From Phaeodactylum tricornutum CCAP 1055/1 (taxonomy: Eukaryota; Bacillariophyta; Bacillariophyceae; Surirellales; Neidiaceae), in NCBI RefSeq assembly GCF_000150955.2, contig NC_011675.1, forward strand, positions 450,230 to 514,229: 64,000 nt of DNA, read 5' to 3'. The stretch's first letter is position 1; each line of letters begins with the position of its first letter. This document shows positions 22,330 to 33,830 of the stretch, in pieces. The notes below the pieces were generated by a model. That model made no database searches. It was not told the origin of the DNA and saw only the letters and a program-made list of their open reading frames with translations. The translations under genes were made by a program, and so were the position numbers.

Positions 22330-24727
22330 ATGTCGGGCTCCGGCTCTGAATCGATGAACGGCCCTCAGGGTACTTCGGTACCGAAACCTGCAATCGATCC
22401 CTCTTCAGAATTTACTTCGCCACAGATCATGAACATCTCAAGCGATGAAGTAAACTATCTGATTTTCCGGTACGTCGATCATTACCCAAAAAACCCAGAG
22501 CCCAAGGATGCTCCTGCTGCTTTGCATCTACAAACCCTGACCCTAAATCAACCTGCCTTTCCTCTTGAACAGATACTTGCAGGAGTCAGGCTTTGTACAT
22601 TCAGCCTTCTCTTTTGCTCACGAAAGTATGTTAGGAAGGACTGGTTTACGCTCGGCGGATAAAGCTTTACCTCCGGGGGCACTGATATCTTTTTTGCAAA
22701 AGGGTCTACAATACGTTGGAATCGAGGAACGCCTTCGACATGACAGCACAGGAGGGAGAAAGGCTGCAACTGAGACGGAAGGAGACTTTTCTCTCCTTTC
22801 CCCTCTCACAGTGGCGACATTGGCAAGGAAAAACCCTCCGATTCAGTTGAATGTGCCACCAGCGGCAGCAGCAGCTGCTATGAAGGCAAAGCTGGAAGTT
22901 GAATCAAAATTGCACGCTGAACGTATGTCAAATGTGATGGCTAGTCAGATTGCTACGAGCGGACCGTTGGCTCCAATCGGTCTACCACCGGTAATGGATA
23001 TTCAAAATGCGCATTTCGCCAGGCAGGCATTGGCTGCGCAGGCAGCAGCAGCCCACGCGGCTGCGGCTCTCAGCCAACTGCAACAATTAGGGCACCAACC
23101 TACAGCAGTATCCGATTTGTTCTCCCAGCAAAAGCTGGCACAACCGCATGTCAATACTGCCGCAGAGCTTATGGGTCTGCAAAAAAATAACCTAGTCCAA
23201 CAGGAAAGTACTGCTTCTTCTGGTGGAATAGATACACTAGCCGTCACTGCTCAAGGGGGGAAACGAGTCGCATCTGGGTCGAAACGAAGCATTAAGAAGC
23301 AAAAGAAGGATAAACCTGACCCAAGAAAAGGAAAACTCATTGACGATGCAAAGAAAAGTTTAGAAGGCAAAGAGTTGCATCCAATGGACGTTGAGGAAAA
23401 CGACAACCAGGCGGACTCGGCTTCCTTTCCTGCTCACAAAGGAAACTCACCGCAGCCGCTACCAGCGCAGGAACCTTTGAATGGCCAGGCTGTGGAAATC
23501 AATGGATCAACGGGGCAAACGACTACTTCCGGGGTAAACGGTGGACAGCATGAATTCACAAGGAAGAACGTTGACCAGCAGCAACATTCCACTATCGATG
23601 TTGATAAAGAAGACGCCGCAACAGACGTTTCTCCGAAAGAAATATTGAAATTGGAAATGCATCAATCTGAAGTCTTTATGTGTGCTTGGAATCCTGTATT
23701 TTCGGATCTCATTGCCACGGGTAGTGGTGACGCATCGGCGAGAATATGGCAAATGCGTGGACTGTATGCTGCTGCTGGATTGACTACTGTGAAGTTGTTG
23801 CCGCACGGCACCGACCCAAGAGATAAGAAGAATAAGGATGTTACAACGCTTGAATGGTCGTCTGATGGGTTGTTATTGGCTACTGGAAGCTACGATGGAG
23901 TTGCTCGTGTCTGGGCGCGCAATGGAGCCCTCATGCATACGTTAAAGGGGCACAACGGTCCTATTTTTTCGTTGAAATGGAATAAGAGAGGGAATTTTCT
24001 GCTGTCCGGGAGTTACGACAAAACAACGATCGTTTGGGACGTTTCAGGACCAGCTGGGTTTGTGGAGCAACAATTTACTGACCATCAAGCACCCGCTCTC
24101 GACGTCGACTGGAAGGACGATGTGACATTCGCATCCTGCTCTACGGACAAAACGGTCCACATATGCCGAGTAGGTGTACCCAAGCCCTTAAAAGTTTATT
24201 CAGGACATACAGACGAAGTAAATGCCGTGAAATGGGATCCCTCAGGTCAGCTGCTAGCAAGTTGCTCGGACGATTGTACGGCCAAAGTTTGGGACGTGGA
24301 GTCTGATCGCACAGACCCGCTTCATGACCTTACGAGCCACCAGCAGGAAATATACACTGTAAAATGGAGCCCAACTGGTTCGGGTTCGAAAAATCCTTCG
24401 AAAAAAGCCGTTTTAGCGACGGCATCGTTCGATGGTTCAGTACGACTTTGGGACGTAAAAGACGGTTCCTGCTACCGAGTTTTCAATCGTCATCGAGACT
24501 CGGTGTACTCGGTTGCCTTTTCACCGTCGGGGGACTATCTTGCTAGCGGGTCTCTTGCTGGGCAAATGTATATCTGGAATATTGAGGAAGGGCGTCATAT
24601 AAAGAGCTACAAGGGAAAGGGCGACATTTTTGAAGTGGCATGGAACAAAGAAGAGACTCGAGTAGCTGCTTGCTTCTCATCGAATGTCGTTGCGGTGATC
24701 GACTTTGACAAAAGCACAATCATATGA
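22330..24727 (+). CDS. TBL1/TBL1XR1-like LisH-WD40 corepressor subunit
   Basis: Two exons, 22330-22469 and 22573-24727, with a 103-bp intron (GTACGT...GAACAG); 764 residues. The splice joins ISSDEVNYLIFR to YLQESGFVHSAFSF, rebuilding the LisH domain that is nearly identical in pattern to human TBL1XR1. A LRSADKALPPGALISFLQKG segment (the F-box-like part) follows, then Ala/Gln-rich and Lys-rich linkers with a bipartite nuclear signal, and about eight WD40 repeats from about residue 370 to the end (for example HQSEVFMCAWNP and GHNGPIFSLKWN). In animals this protein is a core of SMRT/NCoR-HDAC3 complexes. Confidence 0.93.
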
Positions 24728-24819
24728 CAATACCACTAAATGCTTAAGCAAATTGGTCACTAACAGTAGAGTCATTCTAATGCGTTATCGATTTGCTTGG
24801 CTGCCAATCTTTCAAATTC

Positions 24820-26076
24820 CTACCCATACTTCGCCATCAACTTGCGCTTCTTCTCAGCAATGGCAGCTAGCTCGTCAGCCGATCGTTTCTTTGGCGAAGC
24901 TAGCACGTTCAGTTCTTGCTGGCTCGATGTAGCCAGCAAGGGTACTGCCGATTTGCGTCTCACCGTAGCTTCATCCTGTATACTGTGTCCCCTGTGAAGC
25001 TGTTGTGCAAGAAGTCTTTTCGTCGTTGATGGTCGGCGAGCCCAACCCTTTTCGGCTGTCACCGTTTCTTTCTCTCGCCTTCTGACCTCCTCATATAATT
25101 CTCCCTCATCTCCACCATGAAGTCCCCGTACATCAGGAGAGTCTCTGCGTCCGACAGAGCTAGATTTTTCGTCCTTCCATTGTCCGTCCAGTGCATCAAT
25201 CTCGCCCAACGAAACGGTTTCAGTGTTGCCATACTCTGGGAAAGTCACGACAAATTTTGGATACTTCAATGTTTGACCAGATGCCTCATCTCGAAAAATC
25301 ACTCGGTCCACCATTGCTCGATACCACGTCACCGGGTTATCTTCATCGCCATATAAAGCCCTTATTTCAGCGCCTAAAGTTTGGAAGACCCGCATTCGTT
25401 GCTGATTCTCAAAGTGATGAAATGCTCGTTCAGCGATCTTTTCCGCCTGCAAAATTTTTACTTGAATGTCCCGTTCGGTTTGAATTGGAAGTCGAGGTAG
25501 GGAGGTTCCGTAAAAATCTCGGCTGCTGAATAAACTACGGACAAATTGACCAATGGTGCTCCGCTTCCCGCGATGTCCCGCTTCTATTACCAGCTCTTCC
25601 TCATCTTGCAAAGAGGATTCTATGAAGGACCATATTTGTTCCGGTGGTCCGGCGTAGCGCAAATATAGAAAGCCAATTCCTCGGATGTACGGCGAATCAG
25701 TATGTTTTAGCGTCAATTCCATCTGATGATTCGTCACGCGTAACGTTAAGAGCCGGAGTAACAGGCAAAACGCCGTACTCGGTGATTTGTCTAGCGCAAA
25801 GGGCTGTAGATATTTGACTTCGTAATATATCTCGTCGACGACAGCATTCCAGTCCAGCAATTTTTCGCAGCATTTTTGAAAGTAAAGCGATCGGACAGTA
25901 TTACGCAATAAAAGAGGATTGAAGTGAAACGAGTCGGGCGCCCCCCACAAGGGTAGGACGCCTTTGGAACGAGCACGTAGCTGGCCGTCCTCAACAGCCT
26001 TGAGGAAAACTTCCTCAGCTCGTTGTTCGCGCTCCTTGACATTGCCTTCCTGGCGCCACAACGCAGCTCTCGACAT
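24820..26076 (-). CDS. PRPF38B: PRP38-family splicing factor with added Tudor-like domain
   Basis: A 418-residue protein. Residues ~40-200 are the PRP38 domain: LPLWGAPDSFHFNPLLL, VVDEIYYEVKYLQPF, STAFCLLLRLLTLRVT, HTDSPYIRGIGFLYLRY and TIGQFVRSLF. This wording is closest to PRPF38B. A second globular stretch at about 233-296 (LYGDEDNPVTWYRAMVDRVI, then FVVTFPEYGNTETVSLGEID) has the pattern of a Tudor domain (W-Y-x-A-x-V, V-x-F-x-x-Y-G-N). The C-terminus is basic and ends KKRKLMAKYG. PRP38 joins the spliceosome before activation. I see no Hub1-binding motif here, unlike plant PRP38. Convergent with TBL1, 92 bp apart. Confidence 0.88.
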   Translation of the reverse strand: MSRAALWRQEGNVKEREQRAEEVFLKAVEDGQLRARSKGVLPLWGAPDSFHFNPLLLRNTVRSLYFQKCCEKLLDWNAVVDEIYYEVKYLQPFALDKSPSTAFCLLLRLLTLRVTNHQMELTLKHTDSPYIRGIGFLYLRYAGPPEQIWSFIESSLQDEEELVIEAGHRGKRSTIGQFVRSLFSSRDFYGTSLPRLPIQTERDIQVKILQAEKIAERAFHHFENQQRMRVFQTLGAEIRALYGDEDNPVTWYRAMVDRVIFRDEASGQTLKYPKFVVTFPEYGNTETVSLGEIDALDGQWKDEKSSSVGRRDSPDVRGLHGGDEGELYEEVRRREKETVTAEKGWARRPSTTKRLLAQQLHRGHSIQDEATVRRKSAVPLLATSSQQELNVLASPKKRSADELAAIAEKKRKLMAKYG

Positions 26077-26829
26077 ATGCTAGACACCTACTTTGCGTTG
26101 AAAAGATAAGGTGAGCTCACTTCGATTGACTCTTTGGCCTTTTCTGGGCTCTTGCGAAGACGCCTTGGGATGGTATGGGAAAGACTTTCACGGTCAGGCA
26201 TCGCCAGTAAGACTTCTTTCGCGGCTATTTAGGAAGGTTTTGTTGTTTTTTTAAATGCGAGCACCGTGTTACCAACATGTGTGCGATTTTTTGAGCCCTC
26301 ACCCTAGTACCCTTAATTTTCCGGCTATTTAAATTTTTTGCACTGACTGTGATAGGATGTTTTACCACTTTTCGCTTTACTCAAATGAGCAGCATCACAT
26401 CGCGAGGGAAAGGGCCACCGTGCTTTCCCAGCGGCAGTGCCCATCGTTCTATCAACCCCCCTTCCAGGACTTTACCGCTACAAGCGCTGACTGCGAGCTC
26501 GTATTGTCACTTGCATCAAGGTATGTCCTTGTTGAGGCCAATTTGGACACGGATTGGAAATATGCTGTAGCCGGAATAGCTTGACTGCTAACAGCGTTTT
26601 GTAGTTAAAAGACGCGACGTTGTTTCGGGCGGGTCGAGATACTTGGCTAGCAAGGCAGCATATCCGTTCCATCCTCGGAAATGTCGTGCAAAGTATATGA
26701 GCGGGATTTTCGATCGATGGACGATCATTCTGTCCGAGAGCATCGTCGCATCCAATATCTCACATTTCTTCCGTTCTTATCATGTAGTTTTCTGTTTCTT
26801 CAATCTATTTCCTACAAGGCCGTACAGTC
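26077..26829. other. Intergenic, divergent promoter region
   Basis: Between PRP38 and eL31 starts. Contains CTGACTGTGA (reverse of TCACAGTCAG) at 26343-26352. The pyrimidine-rich DNA ending in ACAG just before the eL31 ATG could be the acceptor of a 5'-UTR intron. No further gene recognised. Confidence 0.45.
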
Positions 26830-27177
26830 ATGGTCAAAGGCGCTCCTAAACCCGATCTCGTTACACGAGACTACACTATTCAGCTTTCTAAGCGCATTCA
26901 TAAGATGCAATTCAAGCGCCGTGCTCCCCGGGCAGTAAAGGAAATTCGCAAGTTTGCTCAAACTGCAATGGGAACCTCGGACGTCCGCATTAGTTCCGAA
27001 CTCAACAAGGAAGTCTGGAAGCGTGGTATCAAAAATGTCCCAACTAGAGTGCGTGTTCGACTGAGCCGTAAGCGCAACGAAGATGAAGATGCTGACGAAA
27101 AGCTTTACACATTGGTAGATATCTTGATTGTGGAGTCGTTCAAGGGGCTCCAAACGGAAAACTACGTTGAGGCCTAG
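26830..27177 (+). CDS. RPL31: 60S ribosomal protein eL31
   Basis: A 115-residue ribosomal protein. Conserved stretches include [52 protein letters not shown] and [20 protein letters not shown]. It sits at the polypeptide exit tunnel rim of the large subunit. The N-terminus ([10 protein letters not shown]) is about ten residues shorter than the human one. The single coding exon may be preceded by a UTR intron. Confidence 0.95.
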   Translation: MVKGAPKPDLVTRDYTIQLSKRIHKMQFKRRAPRAVKEIRKFAQTAMGTSDVRISSELNKEVWKRGIKNVPTRVRVRLSRKRNEDEDADEKLYTLVDILIVESFKGLQTENYVEA

Positions 27178-27860
27178 AGCATTTAAGAAAATAAGGAAGC
27201 ATGCAAAAGAAGAGTTGTGCAGAGACTATGAGAGAATATTATTAGCGACGGGATAGCTATAGTTGGACTCTCCTAGAATTAGCTAATCGCTTCTGCTTGA
27301 AGCGGTTACAGAGTGTTCAGTGAAGGGCCAATGCACTCATGCATATTTGTCCGCTCTATGACCAAATGCATCGAAACGCAATACAAACAAAACCACAACT
27401 GGATTATGGCGCAGAGGCGATGATTGTATTGGTAATTCTTGCTTCAGTATTCACGGACAGGCATTCAGAGCTCCAGTCCCATGCATCTATTTGTGAAAGC
27501 ATGATTAACGACACGCCCGTATGCAAGCTCTCACCTGTATCAACAATAGTTACTGGAAGCTGTAAGATAATCAAGTTAAAGAGTCTGGCTGGCGTCAGAT
27601 AGACGTTCAGAACCCTCCGATGAAATTTCCCATCACTATGGTCCAGGCAGGAAAGATGGCGATCTTTCCAGTCAGTAGACCTGCAAAAGGTATCGGCCGC
27701 TTTGAACCGACTGGAACCGAGAGCCACTTTCACCATAGGCAGAGCGCATAAGGACCTAGCGGGACTATCATTTCACGGCTCCAAGCTTCTTCACAGGGCG
27801 CGCTCGTCGTTTTTGCTGTCTTGCTTCATTGAAGACTTCGATCGAACTCCGAACGCAAGA
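27178..27860. other. Intergenic
   Basis: Between eL31 and the shikimate gene. The downstream coding frame is open upstream to 27702 but the added part has no presequence character. Nothing else recognised. Confidence 0.45.
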
Positions 27861-30368
27861 ATGAAATGTTTTGGTAACCCTCTGCTACTGTTACTACTGG
27901 TTTGCTTTGTGCCTTTGACGCTAAGCTTTGTGCATGGAGTGTTCGGTCGGCCAAACAAACAGAATAAAGGGATTTGTGTCTCTGCCTCTTTGCAAACTGC
28001 GCCGAGAGGTTCGTCGGATCCTGGTGACGACCGTCCTGGGAACATGTTTTTCGAGTACGACAAGCCCGTCGTTTTGTTGGGCTGCTCGAGTGCGGCCGGC
28101 GACGAACTTTTCCGACTAGCACGGAGCTTACAGAGTTCCCAGATCGGTGAAATAGTCACCGTTGCTAGCTATGATGAGAAAAAGTGTGAGGTTTCGATGA
28201 TGGGAACGGAAGCTTTGTTGACGGCAATTGCAGACCAAACATACCGCTGGCCAAGCGTGATCGTGTTGGATTTCGCCGATAAGGTGTTTGAAACTGCTGA
28301 CAGTCAACGCGTTGAAAATCTAGAGGCTCATCTTATCGACGTTGCCAAAGTCTTGTACGAAAATGGCTTGCTTAGTTTGTACGTGAACATTGATCCCGTC
28401 ACAAGCAACATGAGGGAGGTTGCCAAGGCACGCAAAACACGCTTTGAAGACAACGTTTTTGTGAGATACTCTGATTACGAAATATGTTTGCGCGATGAAG
28501 GAAGCAACGAGGAAGGCTGGGAGCATATAGAATGGGAATTGGCAAGAGCATTTGCGCGGGCCAAGCTAATTCCTGCTGTTCCTGGTGACAAAACTCGATC
28601 TGCAAACACCGCACACTTGACCATGGGGCAACATACCTTTTTTCTCAGCCTTAGTTTTCCAGAAATTCAGCAGGTTGAACCCTTCGTGGAAGAAATGTGT
28701 CAGGATGTAGACGCAATGGAATACAGGGCCGACTTGCTTAGCTGCCGCGACAGTCGATTCGATCTGTTGTATGGCATGCAGCTACTGCGAAGATACTGCC
28801 GACCGCATGTCCAACGTGTACCCGCCTTGCCATTTGCTGGCGCCGTTTTGGAGGATGTCATGCCCATTGTGTATACCGTTCGAACACAAAATCAAGCGGG
28901 TACGTATCCGGACGATGACGAGAGCGTTGCCAGAATGTTTGAGATGCTTCAATGGGGTTTGCGTGGAGGTGTCGAAGTGCTGGATGTGGAAAGCGCGTGG
29001 GATGCCCTGAAAACATCTGAACTTTTGGACTCGGCAGAGTCCCGTTATTCGAGTTTGATTCTCGGAAGTCATCATGTCGTTGGCAAAACGATCTCGACGG
29101 AAGAAGCTGTAACATTGTTTCAGCAATGCGCGCTCGATGGTCGCTCTCACGGTGCTAAGGTAGTCCTATCTATTGACGATGAATCGAAAGACCGACTTGC
29201 CTACGATGCATCATTGATTGCTTCGGAACTCTTGAAGTCCGAGGGCAAGCCCGAAATTCCCAACATCTCTTTAGTATTAGGAGACAAAGGATCCTTTTCT
29301 CGAGTTCTTAACCTTCCTTTCACTCCTGTCACGCATGAATCACTGCCGTTTAAAGCGGCACCGGGCCAGCTGACGGCGAACGAGATTATGACCACGCGCC
29401 TGCTGACCAAGGTCTTCAAACCTAAGAAATATGCCATTTTGGGTCACAACATAGCTTATTCAGTCAGTCCACAAATGCATGGTGCCGCGTTTGCCGCGAC
29501 TAAATTGCCTCACGAATATATACGCGTTGATGTTCCGACGGTTGAAGAGTTTGTGGAGTCGGATTTTTTCAAGTCGGACGAGTTTGGTGGAACTAGTGTG
29601 ACAATTCCCCACAAGCAGGCTATTATTCCCTTCCTGGACGTACTCACGGACGCCGCCAAAGCAATCGGAAGTGTCAACACAGTTATTGCTAGGGAGGAAT
29701 TTGTTGATGAGACATTCAGGCGTGTCCTTTCCGGTGACAATACGGATTGGCGTGGAATCTTCAATCCATTGAATCGGCTTCTCGGCGGCGACGTGGACTC
29801 CAGCTCCGACTATGCGCTCATTCTGGGCGCTGGAGGAACTGCTCGCGCTGCTGCGTATGTTGCATCCGAGCTGGGTTTGCAGATTGTGTATTACAATAGA
29901 ACTCCCGAAAAGGCCATTGAGCTTGCTGACAAATTCGGAGGGGTCGTTGTACAAAACCTGGACGCTTCTGCCAAGAATGAAGGAAGTTTAGGACATTTGC
30001 TTGCCTCGCATTCGAAAGGGAAAGTTCTTGTTGTAATCAGCACTCTTCCGGCTAGTGTAAATTTTGAACTACCTACGTGGTTGGTGGAAGATGAAAGCAA
30101 GAAGCCAATTGTCTTTGACGTCAACTACAAGCCGTACAATACGAGGCTTCTTTTACAGGCCGAGGAGGCTGGTTGCAGCGTCGTACGTGGATCAGAGATG
30201 CTATGGGAGCAAGGCATCGGCCAGTTCGAACTCTGGACCGGGCGAACAGCACCATACCGAATTATGAAAGAAGTCGTGTTGCAAAACTGCGGAGGGAAAC
30301 AGGTTGAGAACGACGACTGCGCAACCGTTGTTAAATCGGATGCGATCATACCAGAAGTCTTAGAATAG
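27861..30368 (+). CDS. Plastid 3-dehydroquinate dehydratase-shikimate dehydrogenase with N-terminal kinase-like domain
   Basis: An 835-residue shikimate-pathway enzyme. Residues 1-25 are a signal peptide ending LTLS followed by Phe, the diatom plastid motif, so I start at ATG 27861. Residues ~69-240 ([20 protein letters not shown]) look like a shikimate kinase-type fold whose P-loop lacks the GKS/T lysine. Residues ~255-510 are a type I dehydroquinase: MEYRADLLS, a His in [11 protein letters not shown], a Lys in [20 protein letters not shown] and AAPGQLT. Residues ~520-815 are shikimate dehydrogenase: [21 protein letters not shown] with catalytic Lys, GDNTDWRG with Asp, [11 protein letters not shown] for NADP binding, and a C-terminal [18 protein letters not shown]. 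Fused DHQ-SDH is known in plants and algae; the extra front domain recalls the kinase-DHQ-SDH order of fungal AROM. Single exon. Confidence 0.9.
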   Translation: MKCFGNPLLLLLLVCFVPLTLSFVHGVFGRPNKQNKGICVSASLQTAPRGSSDPGDDRPGNMFFEYDKPVVLLGCSSAAGDELFRLARSLQSSQIGEIVTVASYDEKKCEVSMMGTEALLTAIADQTYRWPSVIVLDFADKVFETADSQRVENLEAHLIDVAKVLYENGLLSLYVNIDPVTSNMREVAKARKTRFEDNVFVRYSDYEICLRDEGSNEEGWEHIEWELARAFARAKLIPAVPGDKTRSANTAHLTMGQHTFFLSLSFPEIQQVEPFVEEMCQDVDAMEYRADLLSCRDSRFDLLYGMQLLRRYCRPHVQRVPALPFAGAVLEDVMPIVYTVRTQNQAGTYPDDDESVARMFEMLQWGLRGGVEVLDVESAWDALKTSELLDSAESRYSSLILGSHHVVGKTISTEEAVTLFQQCALDGRSHGAKVVLSIDDESKDRLAYDASLIASELLKSEGKPEIPNISLVLGDKGSFSRVLNLPFTPVTHESLPFKAAPGQLTANEIMTTRLLTKVFKPKKYAILGHNIAYSVSPQMHGAAFAATKLPHEYIRVDVPTVEEFVESDFFKSDEFGGTSVTIPHKQAIIPFLDVLTDAAKAIGSVNTVIAREEFVDETFRRVLSGDNTDWRGIFNPLNRLLGGDVDSSSDYALILGAGGTARAAAYVASELGLQIVYYNRTPEKAIELADKFGGVVVQNLDASAKNEGSLGHLLASHSKGKVLVVISTLPASVNFELPTWLVEDESKKPIVFDVNYKPYNTRLLLQAEEAGCSVVRGSEMLWEQGIGQFELWTGRTAPYRIMKEVVLQNCGGKQVENDDCATVVKSDAIIPEVLE

Positions 30369-31380
30369 GTCTACGCTCTGAATGGATCCCACATTGAATT
30401 AAACTTACGGCCTATGTCTTGGAGAGGAGCATGCCTATCAACAATCCAAACCTTTTGTCGATGCACTGTCTCAGCGTCACAACACGGCCTCGGCATCCAC
30501 ACCGGCTTTGCTTCTGAGAATTGGGGTGCTGTCACCCCATTGTGTGCCGCAAGTATTTACATAGGATACCTGTCTTTGTGACGCTTTAATTCCCAAGGAC
30601 AGAAATTTGAACAAAATTGGATTGTCAATCCGTAAATATATACAAAATGGTTTACAGTTAAACAAGCTTGTAGGCGATTCTGCCCTTCCACATCTTTCTT
30701 TCATTCATCTTCATAAAACCTTCCCGGGTCTCGCCAAACCGTTCGCAGGATTTATGACATGTAATATACAAACGCATCCTTCTGGGTTCGGCAAGTTCGA
30801 GGTACCTGGTACCAGAAATCATGGAGCGGCCTCCACTAACAGTAAAATCGAGCTCACTGTTAACTTTGTCGTTGAGATGTGTGTGTATAGAGAATATGTA
30901 AAGCCATCAAGTCGAAAGAGTCGACCTCTGCAACCAAACAAACCGGGAACAAACCAGTCAACACCAAAGCCCAAATATCAAGGACTGGCAGATTTGTGAA
31001 CTTTCTATTTTAGTAACAGCTAAGCAACACAAACTATGCTAGTGTACTAGTCATTCCAGATTGGATCTAATTATGGTATATAGTTCATTGTATTGGAATT
31101 GCGAAACTTGTTGGCGTTCCTTTCATTTATTTTTTGTCCATTTGCCATTGTTGCATTTGCATTCTTACATTAAAAAGGAAGATAATTTTGACAATGCTGA
31201 TCACATCAACTCAAAGTCAGGAGCTTCCTCCGTATCTACAGTATTTACTTTGTAAGATGAAATGAACGGAAACAGGACAAAAATCATATTATGCCAAAAT
31301 ACTGATAAGTGAAATCCCAGCCTTACACTTAACTTCTGTTACAGGAAAGCCGAGGTCCAACAACGGTCCCAGCTTCTGTC
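30369..31380. other. Intergenic, no gene seen
   Basis: About 1 kb between the shikimate gene and the copia element. Short open frames exist on both strands (30607-30999 plus; 30477-30704 minus) without recognisable similarity. A GGTACCTGGTACC palindrome is near 30801-30813. Confidence 0.4.
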
Positions 31381-31664
31381 TGTTGAAATACTCGTTTGTT
31401 CCTGGTAGAATATCCGTATCTACCTAACCTAGATTTAACCGTTCCGTTTGTTACCTTGTTCTAAGTTGTGAGTTGTTTCACCTTATGTTTCTATCTACTT
31501 CCAGTATTGAGATGCTGGTCTTTTGTGTGCCAGTCATTCAATCATAGCGTCCATTGCGCTTGTTGTATATTTGGTCATATAACCTTTCACTGGGTTGCTT
31601 GACATCCATTTGGGTAAGTTCCGCTTATGCATTGTCGGTGACTGTGGTTGTGAAAGTCTTCTCA
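31381..31664 (-). repeat. Copia LTR (downstream copy)
   Basis: About 284 bp. On the minus strand it begins TGAGAAGACT and ends TTTCAACA, the usual TG...CA termini. It pairs in direct orientation with the repeat at 37369-37656. Confidence 0.8.
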
Positions 31665-31682
31665 GATAGTCACTGACTGACC

Positions 31683-32405
31683 AACAGATTGAATAGTTTG
31701 TAGAATGTAATCTTCCTCTCATTGTTTTAGAAATTCTGTTACAGTACACTACCTTGCGGCATTGTCCCTCGGACAGCTTTCACTTGGTAAGGAAAGTGTA
31801 AGTGTGAGCCAATCCGATGGACGCAGCGGTTACGTGTCCCATATGGAGTTTGTGTCGGCCTTATTGCGCAAATCTACTGTATTTGAGTTACCCTGTTGAT
31901 GTTAACCTCCTTGCGACATGTCTTGTGCAAATTATTCACTAAACACGGATGTCGCAAGTGTGAATCAAAACGATGCACATGGAGTTAAGGAGGCATGCAC
32001 AGAAGTGATACCAAAGCCTTGTTCCGTGGCCACGTGGACTCACAATAATCGAAGCGTTTGTACAATTGCTATGTTTCCGGAGCCGCATGTGCTTAGCCTC
32101 AACTTGTCGGTTTACACAACCAAGATGGACTGGGATATAATTGGAACATCGAAAATACAATTGAAGCAATAAAGGGGCTATCACAAGATACATGGTGGGA
32201 CTAAAGAAGAACAGTACTCACCATAGGTTTGTGCATGCAACTCATAGTTCTGGAGGTATATACACATGTGGGAGAAAGATTGTCTATTGAGATTATAGAA
32301 GGTGTGGAAGATCAGTGATGAGCTGGCACTTTGTGGGATTGTTCACTGGACTGAACAACAGATTGACTAGTTTGTAGCATGTAATCTTCCACTCATTGTT
32401 TTAGA
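31683..32405 (+). repeat. Repeat block, forward copy
   Basis: Diverged block whose parts match the inverted block at about 36050-36640: for example the stretch around 31746-31880 (GTGAGCCAATCCGATGG, TTTGTGTCGGCCTTATTGCG) and the segment near 32335-32405 (GTTCACTGGA...CATTGTTTTAGAAATTC). Probably part of a nested retroelement relic. No gene. Confidence 0.55.
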
Positions 32406-32821
32406 AATTCTTTTGATCCAAATATTGCATTATAGCATAGGTCCTTGCATTCGCTGTCTAACCTGTGGGGAGTGTTGTCAGCAAGTGAGTTATACAGTCC
32501 CTAAGCTTGCTTAGGTGTATTGCAGGTTGTTTGTCATAATGCCCACCTTTGTTTACCACACACTGTCATAACAGCAATCTGTCCTCTGTTGTGCTTTGGT
32601 AGTACTCTGTAACAAATTCTTTGATGCAAATACTGCTTACTAGCATAGGTCTTTGCATCCACTGTCTACCCGTGGGGGGCAACATCAGCAAGTGAGTTTG
32701 ACAGTCCCTAAGCTTGCTTAGGTGTATTGCAGGTTGTTCATCATAACACCCACTTTGTTTACTATTCACTGTCATAACAGCAATCCATCCATGATTGTGC
32801 TTTGGTAGTACTCTGTGACAT
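32406..32821 (+). repeat. Tandem pair of a ~208-bp repeat unit
   Basis: Two head-to-tail units, 32406-32615 and 32616-32821. Both contain CAGTCCCTAAGCTTGCTTAG, TAGCATAGGTC and TGTGCTTTGGTAGTACTCTG. Related inverted copies occur at 33640-33830 and 36050-36210, so at least four copies lie inside the copia region. Confidence 0.7.
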
Positions 32822-33639
32822 AGTTCCCACTTTGGACTTATGGATATTGAAGCCCTACTTGTACATTCCCATGCAGGTTTTTCTGCTGTTGTACCACTCT
32901 CATTAACATCCTCCCTCCAGAAGTCCAGAAATTGTCCTCTTGAATTGCAGCTTCAAACTTCAAAAATAGTGCTTCCGTCAAATTTCTGGTCCCACAGTCC
33001 AAAGGGTTCTCTGCTGATGGAGTGAAAACTACCCAAAGCAATCATGCCTTCAATAGTTCTTGAATAAATTGGTGCCACATGTCAATGTGTTTGGTTTGAA
33101 ACCCAACTTGAGAGTTCTTAACCAGGAAGATTACACCTGTATTGTTGTTGTAAATAATACGTGGAGTTATGAACATATCAATCTTGTTAAGGAGCCTGTG
33201 TACACAGCAAGAGACAGAGATATTCTGCTTCCGTGCTTGAAAATGTGACCATAGCTTGCATTTCCAATGTCCAATTTGTGATGGTTCCGCCTCCAAGTGT
33301 GTTAATGATACCCAGAACACTTAGTCACATATCTTTGTTTGTAGCGTAGTTTGAATCCGCCCAGCTCACCAATCTCAACTCCTTTGGTCCTCAATAAATA
33401 AGTCCTTTTCCTTTTTTGGCGCCTAAGAATCCAACCAAGTATTCCAGGGCTTTCCAGTGTTCTACACCTGGATGCAACATGTGTTTAGCATGTTTGCAAG
33501 CCGCATTAGAAATCACGGGCATAATTTTTTGTGCCACATACATGATTCTCCTTGTGAGACTCCAAAATTTATCTAACATGTCACAATATACACCACTGTA
33601 CACCGTGGGACAAAACGCTGTTAGAAACAGAGTCTGGTA

Positions 33640-33830
33640 AGACTTGTGGGCGTTATTACAAATGACCTGCAATACACCTAAGCGGGCTTAGGGACTGTAA
33701 AACTCTACTTGCTGGCGACGCTCCCCTTGGGTTAGGCAGCGGATACAAGGACCTATGCAACAAAGGCAGTACGGATCAAAGAACTCAAAAAACAATGATA
33801 GAAGATTAGATTCTACAAACTAGTGTCTTT
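33640..33830 (-). repeat. Inverted copy of the ~208-bp repeat unit
   Basis: Contains the reverse complement of the 32406-32821 unit (for example GACCTGCAATACACCTAAGC and GATACAAGGACCTATGC) and interrupts the copia pol region. Confidence 0.65.
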
